Source: Massilia eurypsychrophila
Lineage (GTDB): Bacteria > Pseudomonadota > Gammaproteobacteria > Burkholderiales > Burkholderiaceae_D
Reading direction: 5' to 3'
Assembly (NCBI RefSeq): GCF_002760655.1
Contig: NZ_PDOC01000032.1
Coordinates: 1-35,545, forward strand
Length of the DNA stretch: 35,545 nt
Shown in pieces: positions 1-7,962 of the stretch. The position numbers and the translations under genes are program-made. Below the pieces are notes generated by a model. That model was not told where the DNA came from, did not search any database, and saw only the letters and a list, made by a program, of their open reading frames with translations. Position 1 is the first letter of the stretch. Each line of letters starts with the position of its first letter.

Positions 1-127
1 TCCAATTTTTAAGTGTGTGGTAATTGACGTTGATATCGTCCGCGACTGCCTGCACGCTCCTGCCGCCACGGGAGAATACCTTGACCAGTGCTTGTTCGAC
101 AAATGCTGGGGAATGCCTTGTTCTCAT
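1..127 (-). CDS. Transposase N-terminus (partial)
   Basis: The minus strand opens with ATG at 127 and reads MRTRHSPAFVEQALVKVF followed by a helix-turn-helix-like stretch (RSVQAVADDINVNYHTLKNW), then runs off the left edge. This is the DNA-binding start of a transposase, resembling IS3-type orfA proteins in length and composition. The catalytic part would lie outside the window. Only 42 codons are visible, so the family is not certain. Confidence 0.7.
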   Translation of the reverse strand, partial: MRTRHSPAFVEQALVKVFSRGGRSVQAVADDINVNYHTLKNW

Positions 128-181
128 GTCTGCCTCTATTTGGATAAAATCTGGAGGCGACAACTAGTCTGACACAGGGGG
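1..181 (-). mobile_element. Insertion sequence end (partial)
   Basis: The 54 bases upstream of the partial transposase carry no gene. They include TCTGACACAGGGGG at 168-181, which read on the minus strand starts CCCCCTGTGTCAGAC and could be the terminal inverted repeat. The other end is outside the window, so neither the inverted repeat nor a target duplication can be confirmed. The outer boundary near 181 is an estimate. Confidence 0.45.
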
Positions 182-310
182 CTAGTCGTTCATGCGCTTC
201 CGGCTTGGGATCGGTCAGATCCCAAACCCTATCGATCGCTTACGCGGTGGGCAAGGCAACTGGTATTCAAACCTCGACGAAGCCACTGAAATTTTGCTTT
301 GGGAGATCCA

Positions 311-631
311 GTGAAGCGGGCTGCAGCCGCTATTACCGGCGGTTTGTTTGGGTTGATACTGACCTGGATATGTTTTTACACGTTCAGTCATGTTGAGTTT
401 GCCGCCAGTCGCACGCTAGCGCAGGGCTGTTATGACCTCGAGCACTGCGGCAAAGAATGGTGGACATACCCGCTGCTACTTGCCATGCTTTTCGTCCCTT
501 CAACTCTGTTTGCCTTCCTCAATTTGGTCGCTTGGCAACGCTGGACCGTTCGCAAGTGGGCTTGGGCATCTGGTCTACTTGCGATAGGGACAGCTACCTT
601 GTACATGACAGCATACGCACTACCTCTCTGA
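311..631 (+). CDS. Small three-helix membrane protein
   Basis: A 106-residue protein that starts with GTG at 311, preceded by GGGAG at 301-305 with 5-base spacing. An upstream TTG at 299 is in frame but has no such site. Three hydrophobic stretches are visible: near residues 6-26 (ITGGLFGLILTWICFYTF), 50-73 (WTYPLLLAMLFVPSTLFAF) and 85-104. The loop between the first two holds two cysteines (GCYDLEHCG), possibly a periplasmic disulfide. I do not recognise the family. It lies between an insertion sequence end and the DUF2863 gene, and no neighbour suggests a function. Confidence 0.6.
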   Translation: MKRAAAAITGGLFGLILTWICFYTFSHVEFAASRTLAQGCYDLEHCGKEWWTYPLLLAMLFVPSTLFAFLNLVAWQRWTVRKWAWASGLLAIGTATLYMTAYALPL

Positions 632-924
632 AGGCGGTCCCCGGCAATTCGACAGCATCGAGCGGTGAAAAATGTCGAAATTACGATGTATTTATACATA
701 GTTTAATCGGCCATCGATTGCCCTACTCCTGAGTAGCTTTTGCTGTCTAAATTGTTGAACTATGTACCTTTATGGTAGAGGTCAATAGTCCGGCGTTTTT
801 TTTGCCCCGGCTTGCGCCGTGTTCATGGTGTAGGGCCGAATCAACTACAATACGGGTGATGAGGGCGGGTTTCGTTCCCGGCGCCCGCCAGCTCATGCCA
901 CTTATAAAGAATCCTATCAGCGCT

Positions 925-2190
925 ATGCGTCGTCCACCCAAAGACCCATCCCACAAACTGTCCATTGACAGCCAACGGCTCGTCAGTCTCTCCATGGCCA
1001 TCGCGCAAGCTGCCAGCCGCGTCGAAGAGCGGTCCTGGGAGCATCAACTCGATACGCAGCTGCAAAAGCTGCTCAAGACCGGTCATCAGGATACCGTCGA
1101 TACCGTGCTCAACGCCCTCTTCAAGGACGACCTGAACGGCTACGACGTGCTGATGGAAGCGGTCGAGGCGGTCAGCGAATCGTCCGTCATGGTCGATCTG
1201 CACGACGGCGTCGAGACCAGCTGGCAAGCACTGCTGGTGGCCGCGCCGATCCTTGCCTGGACCCGCTTTGCGATCGGCTCCGGCCCGATTCCGGCCGAGC
1301 TGGCAACAACGCTGTCGGCGCATTTCTCGGCCCATTTGCTGGCCGAAGGCACGCGCATGGCGATGGCGCCGACACTGTTTGCCATCGACCAGCTGCCGCG
1401 CACCCACGCCGAAACGTATGCCGTCACGCACAAGCTGGCGCAGGCCGCCTTCAAGGGCAACGCCATCAAGCCGGCCGCGCGGCCGCCGGAAACGGCGCCG
1501 TTCCTGGCCGACACGCGCTACCTGCTGATCGCCGTGGTCGCGCCGCTGGGCGCGCCACTGTTTCGCTGGCAGGAGCCGCAGCACCAGCTCAATTTCGCCG
1601 TCGAGCGTTCCAACGCGCTCGAGCAATGGCGCGAGCAGGCGATGCCGAACATCGCGCGCCTGCTGCCGGGCTGCGGCATCGAGCTGCTGCTGCCGGAGGC
1701 GTACTACGTCGCCTGCCGCGAAGCCGACAAGCTGATCCGGCCAGTGTCGATCCGCGCCGCCGTTCATTACCTGACCAACACGTTGGCGGTGGAACCGTCC
1801 GACCTGCGCGCGGTCGTGGCCGGTTTCGGCGAGGAAGCGGCCGACGGCCAGATCGACGAGTACCGCGTCGCCTTCACGTTGCGCCAGACGGCCGACGTCA
1901 TCTACGGCATCGTCTGGCCGCTGTACGGCCAGGAAGACGAGGACGGCACGCCGGTGGAAGGCATGATCAACGCAAGTCTTGCTGGCATCGACGCGCCCAG
2001 GGCGCCGCTGGAAGAAATCCTGGCGCACCTGAACGAGGCCGGCATCACCCACATCAAGAAGCACAGCGAGCATTTCGTCGCCGAGTACTGCGACGACTGC
2101 GGCGCGCCGCTGTTCGCCGATCCGGCGGGCGAGCTGGTACATGCCGAGATGCCGGAAGACACGCCGACCGGCGGCGAGCACTTCCACTGA
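925..2190 (+). CDS. DUF2863 family protein
   Basis: A 421-residue protein whose N-terminus (MRRPPKDPSHKLSIDSQRLV) and C-terminus with a CDDCG cysteine pair match the betaproteobacterial DUF2863 family as I remember it. The reading frame stays open further upstream, but those codons do not look like coding sequence, so ATG 925 is chosen. A TACAAT hexamer at 846-851 could be a -10 element, though no good -35 is seen. The function of the family is unknown. No signal peptide or membrane segment is seen, so it is probably cytoplasmic. A strong terminator follows directly. A frameshifted copy of its last quarter occurs at 7572-7788. Confidence 0.85.
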   Translation: MRRPPKDPSHKLSIDSQRLVSLSMAIAQAASRVEERSWEHQLDTQLQKLLKTGHQDTVDTVLNALFKDDLNGYDVLMEAVEAVSESSVMVDLHDGVETSWQALLVAAPILAWTRFAIGSGPIPAELATTLSAHFSAHLLAEGTRMAMAPTLFAIDQLPRTHAETYAVTHKLAQAAFKGNAIKPAARPPETAPFLADTRYLLIAVVAPLGAPLFRWQEPQHQLNFAVERSNALEQWREQAMPNIARLLPGCGIELLLPEAYYVACREADKLIRPVSIRAAVHYLTNTLAVEPSDLRAVVAGFGEEAADGQIDEYRVAFTLRQTADVIYGIVWPLYGQEDEDGTPVEGMINASLAGIDAPRAPLEEILAHLNEAGITHIKKHSEHFVAEYCDDCGAPLFADPAGELVHAEMPEDTPTGGEHFH

Positions 2191-2194
2191 AACG

Positions 2195-2220
2195 AAGCCC
2201 GGGAAACCGGGCTTTTTTTC
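2195..2220 (+). terminator. Rho-independent terminator after DUF2863
   Basis: AGCCCGG (2196-2202), loop GAAA, CCGGGCT (2207-2213), then a run of T. It starts 5 bases after the DUF2863 stop. The same hairpin, degraded, follows the partial copy at 7794-7817. Confidence 0.9.
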
Positions 2221-2235
2221 GTCACTATTTTCGCC

Positions 2236-2703
2236 TCAGCTGCGGTGGTAGGTGCCCATCAGCTCGGCCTGCTCCAGCACGTGGCCGGCCATCGCGCCCT
2301 CCAGCTGCTGCTTCGTTGCCTCCTTCAGGTCCGGCAACATCGCATCGAGCGCATACAGCTTGAAGAAGTAACGGTGCCGGCCGATCGGCGGACACGGTCC
2401 GCCATAACCGGTGCGCTTCCAGTCATTCGTGCCTTCCTGCGTGCCGGCCGGCAGCTGCCGCGCCCCCTGCTCCAGTCCAGCAGCGTCGGGCGGAATGTTG
2501 TACAGCACCCAGTGAGCCCAGGTGCGCCGTGGCGCGGCCGGATCCGGCGCGTCGGGGTCGTCGACGATCAGTGCCAAACCTTTGCTGCCGGCCGGCACGC
2601 CGCTCCAGGCCAGCGGCGGCGACACGTCGTTGCCGTCGCAGGTATAGATCGGGGGGATCGGCCCGCCGGCGTCGAATTTGGTCGAGGTAATTGCAAGTGC
2701 CAT
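2236..2703 (-). CDS. YbhB/YbcL family Raf kinase inhibitor-like protein
   Basis: A 155-residue protein of the phosphatidylethanolamine-binding protein (PEBP) superfamily. Typical segments are visible: IPPIYTCDGNDVSPPLAW near the N-terminus, the ligand-site strand ALIVDDPDAPDP, TWAHWVLYNIPP in the middle, and YGGPCPPIGRHRYFFKLYALD. Length and motif order match bacterial YbhB/YbcL proteins, whose ligand is unknown. ATG 2703 is preceded by GGAGG with 5-base spacing. No signal peptide is evident, so it is probably cytoplasmic. It is divergent from the kinase gene at 2825 and lies inside the segment bounded by the two DUF2863 3' ends. Confidence 0.9.
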   Translation of the reverse strand: MALAITSTKFDAGGPIPPIYTCDGNDVSPPLAWSGVPAGSKGLALIVDDPDAPDPAAPRRTWAHWVLYNIPPDAAGLEQGARQLPAGTQEGTNDWKRTGYGGPCPPIGRHRYFFKLYALDAMLPDLKEATKQQLEGAMAGHVLEQAELMGTYHRS

Positions 2704-2756
2704 GGCATCCTCCCTGTTCGATTGACGGCGCGCACGCGATGGCCGCCAGCCATTAA

Positions 2757-2762
2757 TATAAT
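2757..2762 (+). promoter_or_regulatory. Possible -10 element for kinase operon
   Basis: A perfect TATAAT lies about 60 bases upstream of the kinase start, in a short AT-rich stretch between two divergent genes. No convincing -35 hexamer sits 16-18 bases further upstream, so this is only a candidate. Confidence 0.3.
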
Positions 2763-2824
2763 TGTATCGATTTGGCAAACAAGCTGTGGTACCGTTGGTA
2801 TCACTTTTTTGATCGCGAAACAAA

Positions 2825-4447
2825 GTGAACCAACCGCACGACGACGAATGCACTGTGCTCGCGACCGGCCCGAACGCGCCGGAAGCGCCGCGCACTGGCG
2901 ACGACAACGCGTTGCCGAACGGCACCCGGCTGGGCGAATTCGAGATCACAGGCCTACTCGGCAAGGGCGGCTTCGGCATCGTCTACCTCGCCTATGACAG
3001 TTCCCTTGACCGCCACGTCGCCCTCAAAGAATACATGCCCTCGGCGTTCGCCGCGCGCACGCAGCAGGCACGCGTGCGCGTCAACGCCGAACACGACGAG
3101 ACCTTCCAGGCCGGCCTGCGCAGCTTCGTCAATGAAGCACGCCTGCTCGCCCATTTCGACGATCCGTCGCTGATCAAGGTGTACCGTTTCTGGGAAGCCA
3201 ACGGCACCGCCTATATGGTGATGCCCTACTATCAAGGGCCGACCTTGAAGGAGGCCCTGATGATGCGTCCCGAGCCGCCCGACGAGGCGTGGCTGAAGCG
3301 GCTGCTGGCGCCGCTGCTGGACACGCTGGCCTTGCTGCACGAACAGCAGTGCTTCCACCGCGACATATCGCCCGACAATATCCTGATGCTCGAAGACGGC
3401 CGCCCGCTGCTACTCGACTTCGGTGCCGCCCGCCGCGCCATCGGCGGCATGACGCAGGAATTCACCGTCATCTACAAGCAGAACTACGCGCCGATCGAAC
3501 AATACGCCGTCACGCCGGCCATGCAGCAAGGCGCCTGGACCGACTTGTTCGCACTCGCTGCAGTGGTCCACTTCGCCATCGCCGGTTGCGCGCCGCCGCC
3601 GGCCGTGGCGCGTGTGATGACCGATCCCTATGTGCCGCTGGCCGAGCGCTTCGCCGGCCGCCTCAGTGCAGGCTTCCTGGCTGCCATCGACCGCGCGCTG
3701 TCGGTCCGCCCCGAGCACCGGCCGCAAAGCGCCGCCGAGATGCGCGCGCTGCTGCGGCTGGCCGATCGCCGCCGCGTCGCGCGGCCCGTCGTGCGCCCGC
3801 GCTGGCACTACCTGGCCGCCTGCGCGTGCGCCGCGACGGTGATCGCGGCGGTGGTCGCGGCCGCAAGCGGCTATGCGACGCTGCGCGGCAAGGCGCCGCC
3901 GGCGGCAACGCCCGTTGCCGCCGCACCGTTTGTCCCGGCCGCGGCGTTGCAGCATGTGGTGGCCGGCGCCAGCACCGAGCGCAGCGTCGACGTCAAAGCG
4001 GCGCAGCCGCGCGTTCAGATCGGCCGCGACCGCCTGAACTTTTCGGTGCGCGCGTCGCACGACGGCTATCTCTACGTGCAGATGGTCGGCAGCGAACGCA
4101 GCCATTTCTGGCTGCTGTTTCCGAATGCCGTGGACAAGGACAACTTCATCAAGGCTGGACAGACTGTGACGCTGCCGCGCCGCGGCTGGCACATGGGGGT
4201 GGATGGCCCGCCGGGCACCGATCATTTCGTCGCCATCGTGTCGGATGTACCGCGCAGCTTTGACGGCGCCGGCCTGGTTGCCGGCGAGCTTTTCTCCGAG
4301 TTTCCGATCGCGCGCGCCCGGCAGATGCACAGCAGTTACACCGGCGCGACCCCGCTGTTCGCCGGCACGCCCGACTGCGCCGGCAAGCCCGGTTGTTCGC
4401 CGGCATACGGCGCGAGCATGTTTTCTGTTGAAGAGGTTGCGAATTAG
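2825..4447 (+). CDS. Membrane Ser/Thr protein kinase with DUF4384 tail
   Basis: A 540-residue Hanks-type kinase. Seen: glycine loop GKGGFG (46-51), ATP lysine K68 (VALKEY), helix-C glutamate E104, HRD 178-180 with N185, DFG 198-200 and an APIEQY segment near 222-227. All catalytic residues are present, so it should be active. A membrane helix at about 328-350 separates the cytoplasmic kinase from an exported tail (about 370-490) that reads like DUF4384 (DGYLYVQMVGSERSHFWLLFPN). The start is GTG 2825. Its ribosome site is weak, but the kinase domain begins near residue 37, so little could be lost. It is the first gene of an operon with a caspase-like protein, a beta-barrel candidate and an OmpA protein. 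The signal sensed and the substrate are unknown. Confidence 0.9.
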   Translation: MNQPHDDECTVLATGPNAPEAPRTGDDNALPNGTRLGEFEITGLLGKGGFGIVYLAYDSSLDRHVALKEYMPSAFAARTQQARVRVNAEHDETFQAGLRSFVNEARLLAHFDDPSLIKVYRFWEANGTAYMVMPYYQGPTLKEALMMRPEPPDEAWLKRLLAPLLDTLALLHEQQCFHRDISPDNILMLEDGRPLLLDFGAARRAIGGMTQEFTVIYKQNYAPIEQYAVTPAMQQGAWTDLFALAAVVHFAIAGCAPPPAVARVMTDPYVPLAERFAGRLSAGFLAAIDRALSVRPEHRPQSAAEMRALLRLADRRRVARPVVRPRWHYLAACACAATVIAAVVAAASGYATLRGKAPPAATPVAAAPFVPAAALQHVVAGASTERSVDVKAAQPRVQIGRDRLNFSVRASHDGYLYVQMVGSERSHFWLLFPNAVDKDNFIKAGQTVTLPRRGWHMGVDGPPGTDHFVAIVSDVPRSFDGAGLVAGELFSEFPIARARQMHSSYTGATPLFAGTPDCAGKPGCSPAYGASMFSVEEVAN

Positions 4448-4529
4448 GTACGCTTCATTCAGCTAGGTAGATACGCTTGAGTTTTGTGATAATTTCAACT
4501 GTTGGTAGGTCGCCATTGGATGTGTAACC

Positions 4530-5741
4530 ATGAAATTGATCGGGCGCGTTATTCTGGCTATGCTGATGATGCTGTCGGCAGTTGGCAGCGGCGCGGCCGA
4601 AAAGAAACTGGCCCTGGTCGTCGGCAACGCCACCTATGTCAACGCCCTGCCACTGGACAATACCGTCAACGATGCCAACGATGTCTGCGCAGCGCTGCGC
4701 AAGCTCGACTTTGAGGTGCTGTGCAAAACGAATCTCGCCACCAAGCGCGAATTCAAAGATGCCATCTTCGAGTTCAGCGGCCGGATTAACGACCAGACGA
4801 TCGCCCTGTTCTACTACGCCGGCCACGGTGTGCAGATCGACGGCCTGAATTATCTGGTGCCGACCGCCGCTGCGATGCGTACCAAAAGCGACATCGAAGA
4901 CGAGAGCGTGCAGATCAACTACCTGATGAACGAGCTCGACGGGCGCCGCGCGGCCCTGAATATCTTCGTGCTCGACGCCTGCCGCAACAATCCGTTCATC
5001 AACCCGATCCGCGGCTACGCGCCCGCGCTAGGGCTGGCCTCGCAGCTGTACGCGCCAAGCAACAGCATCATCGCGATGTCGACCGGGTTGGGCCAGCTCT
5101 CGCTCGACGGCACCGGTCGCAACGGCACCTTCACGAAAAATCTGCTGAAATTTCTGCCAACGCCACGCCAGCCGATCGAGGACATGTTCAAGGCGGCCAG
5201 CGGCGGCACCAGCGTCGAGGCCAGATCGCTCGGCCATCGCCAGGATCCGCAAGTGACCACGTCGTATGCCGGCAAGTTCTGCCTGGCCGGCTGTTCCGAC
5301 AATCGGCTGGCCAACGACGCCGAACTCAATGCCAAGGCGGCGCAACTGGACAAGCTGCAGGCGGCGATCGCGCAGACCCGCGCCAAGCACGACGAGTTGG
5401 CCGAGCAGACGGCCGCGCTGCTGAAGAAGCAGGCCGAGCTGGACAAGCTCAGGAGCAGCGTCGAGCAAGCCCAGAGCGGCAAGGGCCGCGACTCGGTACA
5501 GCAGAAAAACGCGGTGGCCTCGGTCAATGCCGAACTCAGCGCGTCGACGGCCAAGCTGGCCGAGATGGAAAGCATGAAAGCGGCGCTGCTGCAAAAGCAG
5601 CTTGAACTCAGCAAGATCCTCGACACGCTGGCCGTTCAGCAAGCCGGCATCGACGATCGCAACAAGGAAATACGCATGCGCAAACTAGAGGTACCAGCAG
5701 AAGACAAAAAGAAGCAGCTGAACATCTTGCCGGTATTTTAA
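4530..5741 (+). CDS. Exported caspase-like (C14) protein with coiled coil
   Basis: A 403-residue protein with a signal peptide (MKLIGRVILAMLMMLSAVGS, likely cut near GAA-EKK), so it should act in the periplasm. The caspase fold is shown by KLALVVGNATY, LDNTVNDANDV, the histidine motif YYAGHG (H99) and the cysteine motif LDACRNNPF (C151), so the catalytic pair is intact. Residues from about 260 to 400 form a charged, heptad-rich coiled coil with no second enzyme domain. It lies 82 bases after the kinase gene with no terminator between, and 25 bases before the next gene. The ribosome site before ATG 4530 is poor. Its proteolytic target is unknown, and the coiled coil may bind envelope partners (inference). 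Confidence 0.88.
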   Translation: MKLIGRVILAMLMMLSAVGSGAAEKKLALVVGNATYVNALPLDNTVNDANDVCAALRKLDFEVLCKTNLATKREFKDAIFEFSGRINDQTIALFYYAGHGVQIDGLNYLVPTAAAMRTKSDIEDESVQINYLMNELDGRRAALNIFVLDACRNNPFINPIRGYAPALGLASQLYAPSNSIIAMSTGLGQLSLDGTGRNGTFTKNLLKFLPTPRQPIEDMFKAASGGTSVEARSLGHRQDPQVTTSYAGKFCLAGCSDNRLANDAELNAKAAQLDKLQAAIAQTRAKHDELAEQTAALLKKQAELDKLRSSVEQAQSGKGRDSVQQKNAVASVNAELSASTAKLAEMESMKAALLQKQLELSKILDTLAVQQAGIDDRNKEIRMRKLEVPAEDKKKQLNILPVF

Positions 5742-5766
5742 TGGCGGTCCTAGAGGGGAGTATCCA

Positions 5767-6618
5767 GTGAAAATAATTAAGAAAAGCGTTGCCTTGATTT
5801 CATTGTGGGCTTGGTTGGCACCGTCACCGGCTGCCGCGGACGACGGCGCGGGACGGCCGCAAATCCAGGTCGGCGTGAAAGTGTGGAATTCTTCCTGGTT
5901 CTCTTACCTGCCGGGCTACTACGCCGGCATTTCCCCGCTTGGCGTACCCAGCGTTGCCGATTCGGTCGACGCGATCGAAGGCGCGCGCAAGACCACTACC
6001 CTGCCGGTGGTGGGCATACGCTCTGGCAACTTCCTGCTGTCGGCAAGCCATGCGCGCTATGAAAGCGATTTCCGTTCCGCGCACAGCTCGGTGCTGTCAC
6101 CGACCGGGCAAAACATCTTGACTTCGCGCAGCGACCACTTGTCGCGCAAGGAAAGTGACCTGACCGCGGGCTACTCGCTGACGCCGAACATCGCCCTCAC
6201 TGTCGGCTACAAGCATGCGTCCGAAGAGCGCGACACGAGCCTCGGCATCACCGGCACCGCCACCACGCGCTCATTCGAGGCGAAGGTGAAGGGACTGGTA
6301 TTTGGCGTCACGGCCAACTTCCCCGTTCGTGGCGGCCTCGGCTTTTATGGCCTGGCGGGATACGGGCCGGCGCGCCTGGAGACACTCTTGCCCGGCCAGA
6401 ATGCAGCCATTACGTCGAATGGCCGATACCTGATCAGCGAGATCGGCCTGACCTATTCGCTGGTGATCACCGACGCCTTCGTCAAGGGCGCCAACGTCGG
6501 CCTCGGCTACCGCTCGCAGACGGTCAAGACTGACGGTGTCGGCCCGGGCTTCCTCGACCAGCGCGACTACCGCGACGTCAAGGACGGCGTCACCCTGTCG
6601 CTTACCGTCGCACTGTAG
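5767..6618 (+). CDS. Putative outer-membrane beta-barrel protein
   Basis: A 283-residue protein with a signal peptide ending near SPAAA-DDG. The body is rich in alternating polar/hydrophobic strands (for example DLTAGYSLTPNIALTVGYKH, GLGFYGLAGYG, GANVGLGYRSQTVK) and ends in VTLSLTVAL, typical of an outer-membrane barrel of roughly 10-12 strands. GTG 5767 has a GAGGGGAG ribosome site. The next gene starts 9 bases downstream, so the two are almost certainly co-transcribed. I recognise no named family. In context it may be the outer-membrane part of the kinase/caspase system. Confidence 0.7.
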   Translation: MKIIKKSVALISLWAWLAPSPAAADDGAGRPQIQVGVKVWNSSWFSYLPGYYAGISPLGVPSVADSVDAIEGARKTTTLPVVGIRSGNFLLSASHARYESDFRSAHSSVLSPTGQNILTSRSDHLSRKESDLTAGYSLTPNIALTVGYKHASEERDTSLGITGTATTRSFEAKVKGLVFGVTANFPVRGGLGFYGLAGYGPARLETLLPGQNAAITSNGRYLISEIGLTYSLVITDAFVKGANVGLGYRSQTVKTDGVGPGFLDQRDYRDVKDGVTLSLTVAL

Positions 6619-6627
6619 GAGGCTCGA

Positions 6628-7200
6628 GTGAATGCTCGTACCTGGTTCGCAGCGTGCCTGATGCTTGCGGCGCTGCCATCACTGGCCCGGCAGGCGCCGC
6701 TGAAGGAGAAGCAGATTACCGAAAGCGCGCTGATCGACGCGCTGGCGCCGGCCGCGCCATTGCGTACGCGCAGCATCCGCGTCATGCGCGACGACGAACC
6801 GGCCGGCGGCAGCGCTCCGGCCGGCGGCAGCGCTCCGGCCGCCGCCGCTGTAAAACCGCGCAGCGCGCCGCTGCTGATCACCTTCGAGACGAACTCGGCA
6901 GTGCTAACCGCGCCGGCCAGGCGCGCGCTCGATGTGGTCGGCAACGCCTTGGCATCCGACAAACTCGCCAGCTTCCGCTTCGGCATCGAGGGCCATGCCG
7001 ATCCACGCGGCGGCGCTGCCGTCAACCTGCAGCTGTCACAGGCGCGTGCCATCTCGGTGCGCGACTACCTGGTTAACAGCAAGCATATCGATGCCGCAAG
7101 ATTAGACCCGGTCGGCAAAGGCGACCAGGACCTGATGAACAAGGCGAATCCGATTGCCGCGGAGAATCGGCGCGTCACGCTGGTCAATTTGTCGCGGTAG
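6628..7200 (+). CDS. OmpA-family peptidoglycan-binding protein
   Basis: A 190-residue exported protein: a signal peptide (about 1-21), a linker with a tandem PAGGSA repeat, and a C-terminal OmpA domain (about 85-188). The domain shows LITFETNSAVL, the peptidoglycan-binding GHADPRG, NLQLSQARAISVRDYL and the closing NRRVTLVNL. GTG 6628 is preceded by AGGAGG. There is no lipobox, so it is probably periplasmic and held to the cell wall through its OmpA domain. It is the last gene of the kinase-caspase-barrel operon and may anchor that assembly to peptidoglycan (inference). Confidence 0.88.
   Translation: MNARTWFAACLMLAALPSLARQAPLKEKQITESALIDALAPAAPLRTRSIRVMRDDEPAGGSAPAGGSAPAAAAVKPRSAPLLITFETNSAVLTAPARRALDVVGNALASDKLASFRFGIEGHADPRGGAAVNLQLSQARAISVRDYLVNSKHIDAARLDPVGKGDQDLMNKANPIAAENRRVTLVNLSR
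6799..6834 (+). repeat. Two tandem 18-bp units in OmpA linker
   Basis: CCGGCCGGCGGCAGCGCT occurs twice in direct tandem, in frame, coding for the repeated Pro-Ala-Gly-Gly-Ser-Ala. A third unit starts (CCGGCC) but diverges. Gain or loss of a unit would keep the frame and only change linker length. Confidence 0.85.
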
Positions 7201-7257
7201 ATCGTGCCGGCAAGGTCGCCGTATACAGGCTCGACGATTCGGGCGGGAACAAGGATC

Positions 7258-7570
7258 CTACGTCGGCAGCCGGATATGCGATTTCACCGAACTGTCAGAT
7301 TCGGTTGCCTCGCACATCCTCCGCGTGCACGAGAACTTGACGCCCTCGTCACTTGGCCCGAGTAGATTCGGTACCTGGTCGTCGAAGAACCCACACACCT
7401 TGACGCCATTCCAGATGGCCGATAACTTTGAAAACAGGCGACTATTGATCCCGGTCTGACACGCGTCGAAGATCACCTCGGTACGCCCGGGCTCAAAGTA
7501 CGTGTTGAGCTTCTTGAGATTAACCTCGTGCTGAGGCAGCGTGGTCAGGTCAATCCAGTCGCCACCACAG
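7258..7570 (-). pseudogene. Remnant C-terminus of a caspase/CHAT-like protein
   Basis: The minus strand encodes about 104 residues that look like real protein, ending at a TAG at 7258. They include GGDWIDLTTLPQHEVN, VIFDACQTGINSR and VCGFFDDQVPNLLG. VIFDACQTG has the form of the catalytic-cysteine motif of caspase/CHAT-type peptidases (compare LDACRNNPF in the intact gene at 4530), but the histidine half is missing. The frame runs into DUF2863-derived sequence at about 7571, where the two broken ends are joined in opposite directions. The family call rests on that one motif and is weak. That it is a remnant is better supported, as there is no start or upstream domain. Confidence 0.45.
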
Positions 7571-7571
7571 C

Positions 7572-7788
7572 GCTGGCATCGCCGGCATCGAAGAGCAGAA
7601 GGCGCCGCTGGATGAAATCCGCGCACCTGAACGAGGCCGGCATCACCCACATCAGGAAGCACAGCGAGCATTTCGTCGCCGAGTACTGCGACGACTGCGG
7701 CGCACCGCTGTTCGCCGATCCCGTGGGCGAGCTGGTGCATGCCGCGATGCCCGAAGACAGGCCAACCGGCGGCGAGCACTTCCACTAA
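7572..7788 (+). pseudogene. Truncated, frameshifted copy of DUF2863 3' end
   Basis: The last 53 codons (LNEAGITHI to GGEHFH, stop 7786-7788) match the end of the intact DUF2863 gene at 49 of 53 residues by eye. Just upstream a 2-base loss (GAAATCCGCGCACCTG against GAAATCCTGGCGCACCTG) shifts the frame. In the other frame the preceding codons still read AGIAGIEEQKAPLDEI, matching the family. The rest of the gene is absent. With the intact copy it flanks the PEBP gene and the kinase-caspase operon as a diverged direct repeat. Confidence 0.9.
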
Positions 7789-7793
7789 AACGA

Positions 7794-7817
7794 AGCCCGG
7801 GCGACCGGCTTTTTTTG
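7794..7817 (+). terminator. Degraded copy of the DUF2863 terminator
   Basis: AGCCCGG, loop GCGA, CCGGCT, T-run. It matches the terminator at 2195-2220 but one stem C is now bulged. It extends the duplicated segment beyond the stop codon. Confidence 0.75.
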
Positions 7818-7962
7818 CTTTGCATTCAGTAGACCCAACGCTTTGTTGTTCCCCCCAGCCTCAAGACCGTTCGCTGAACAGCGCCACGGGCCGCCTGCCT
7901 TTTCCACAAGCTCTGCAGCTACAATACAGTCCATCGGCCAAAGAAGCTCATCAAGGATATGC

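Noticed and set aside
160-185. TCTGACACAGGGGG as a copy of the dispersed hairpin repeat
   Set aside because: Only GTCTGACA is shared, without the inverted arm. It sits where an insertion sequence end is expected.
841-2187. A 448-codon open frame opposite DUF2863
   Set aside because: An antisense shadow with extreme Arg content. The plus-strand gene has family motifs and a terminator.
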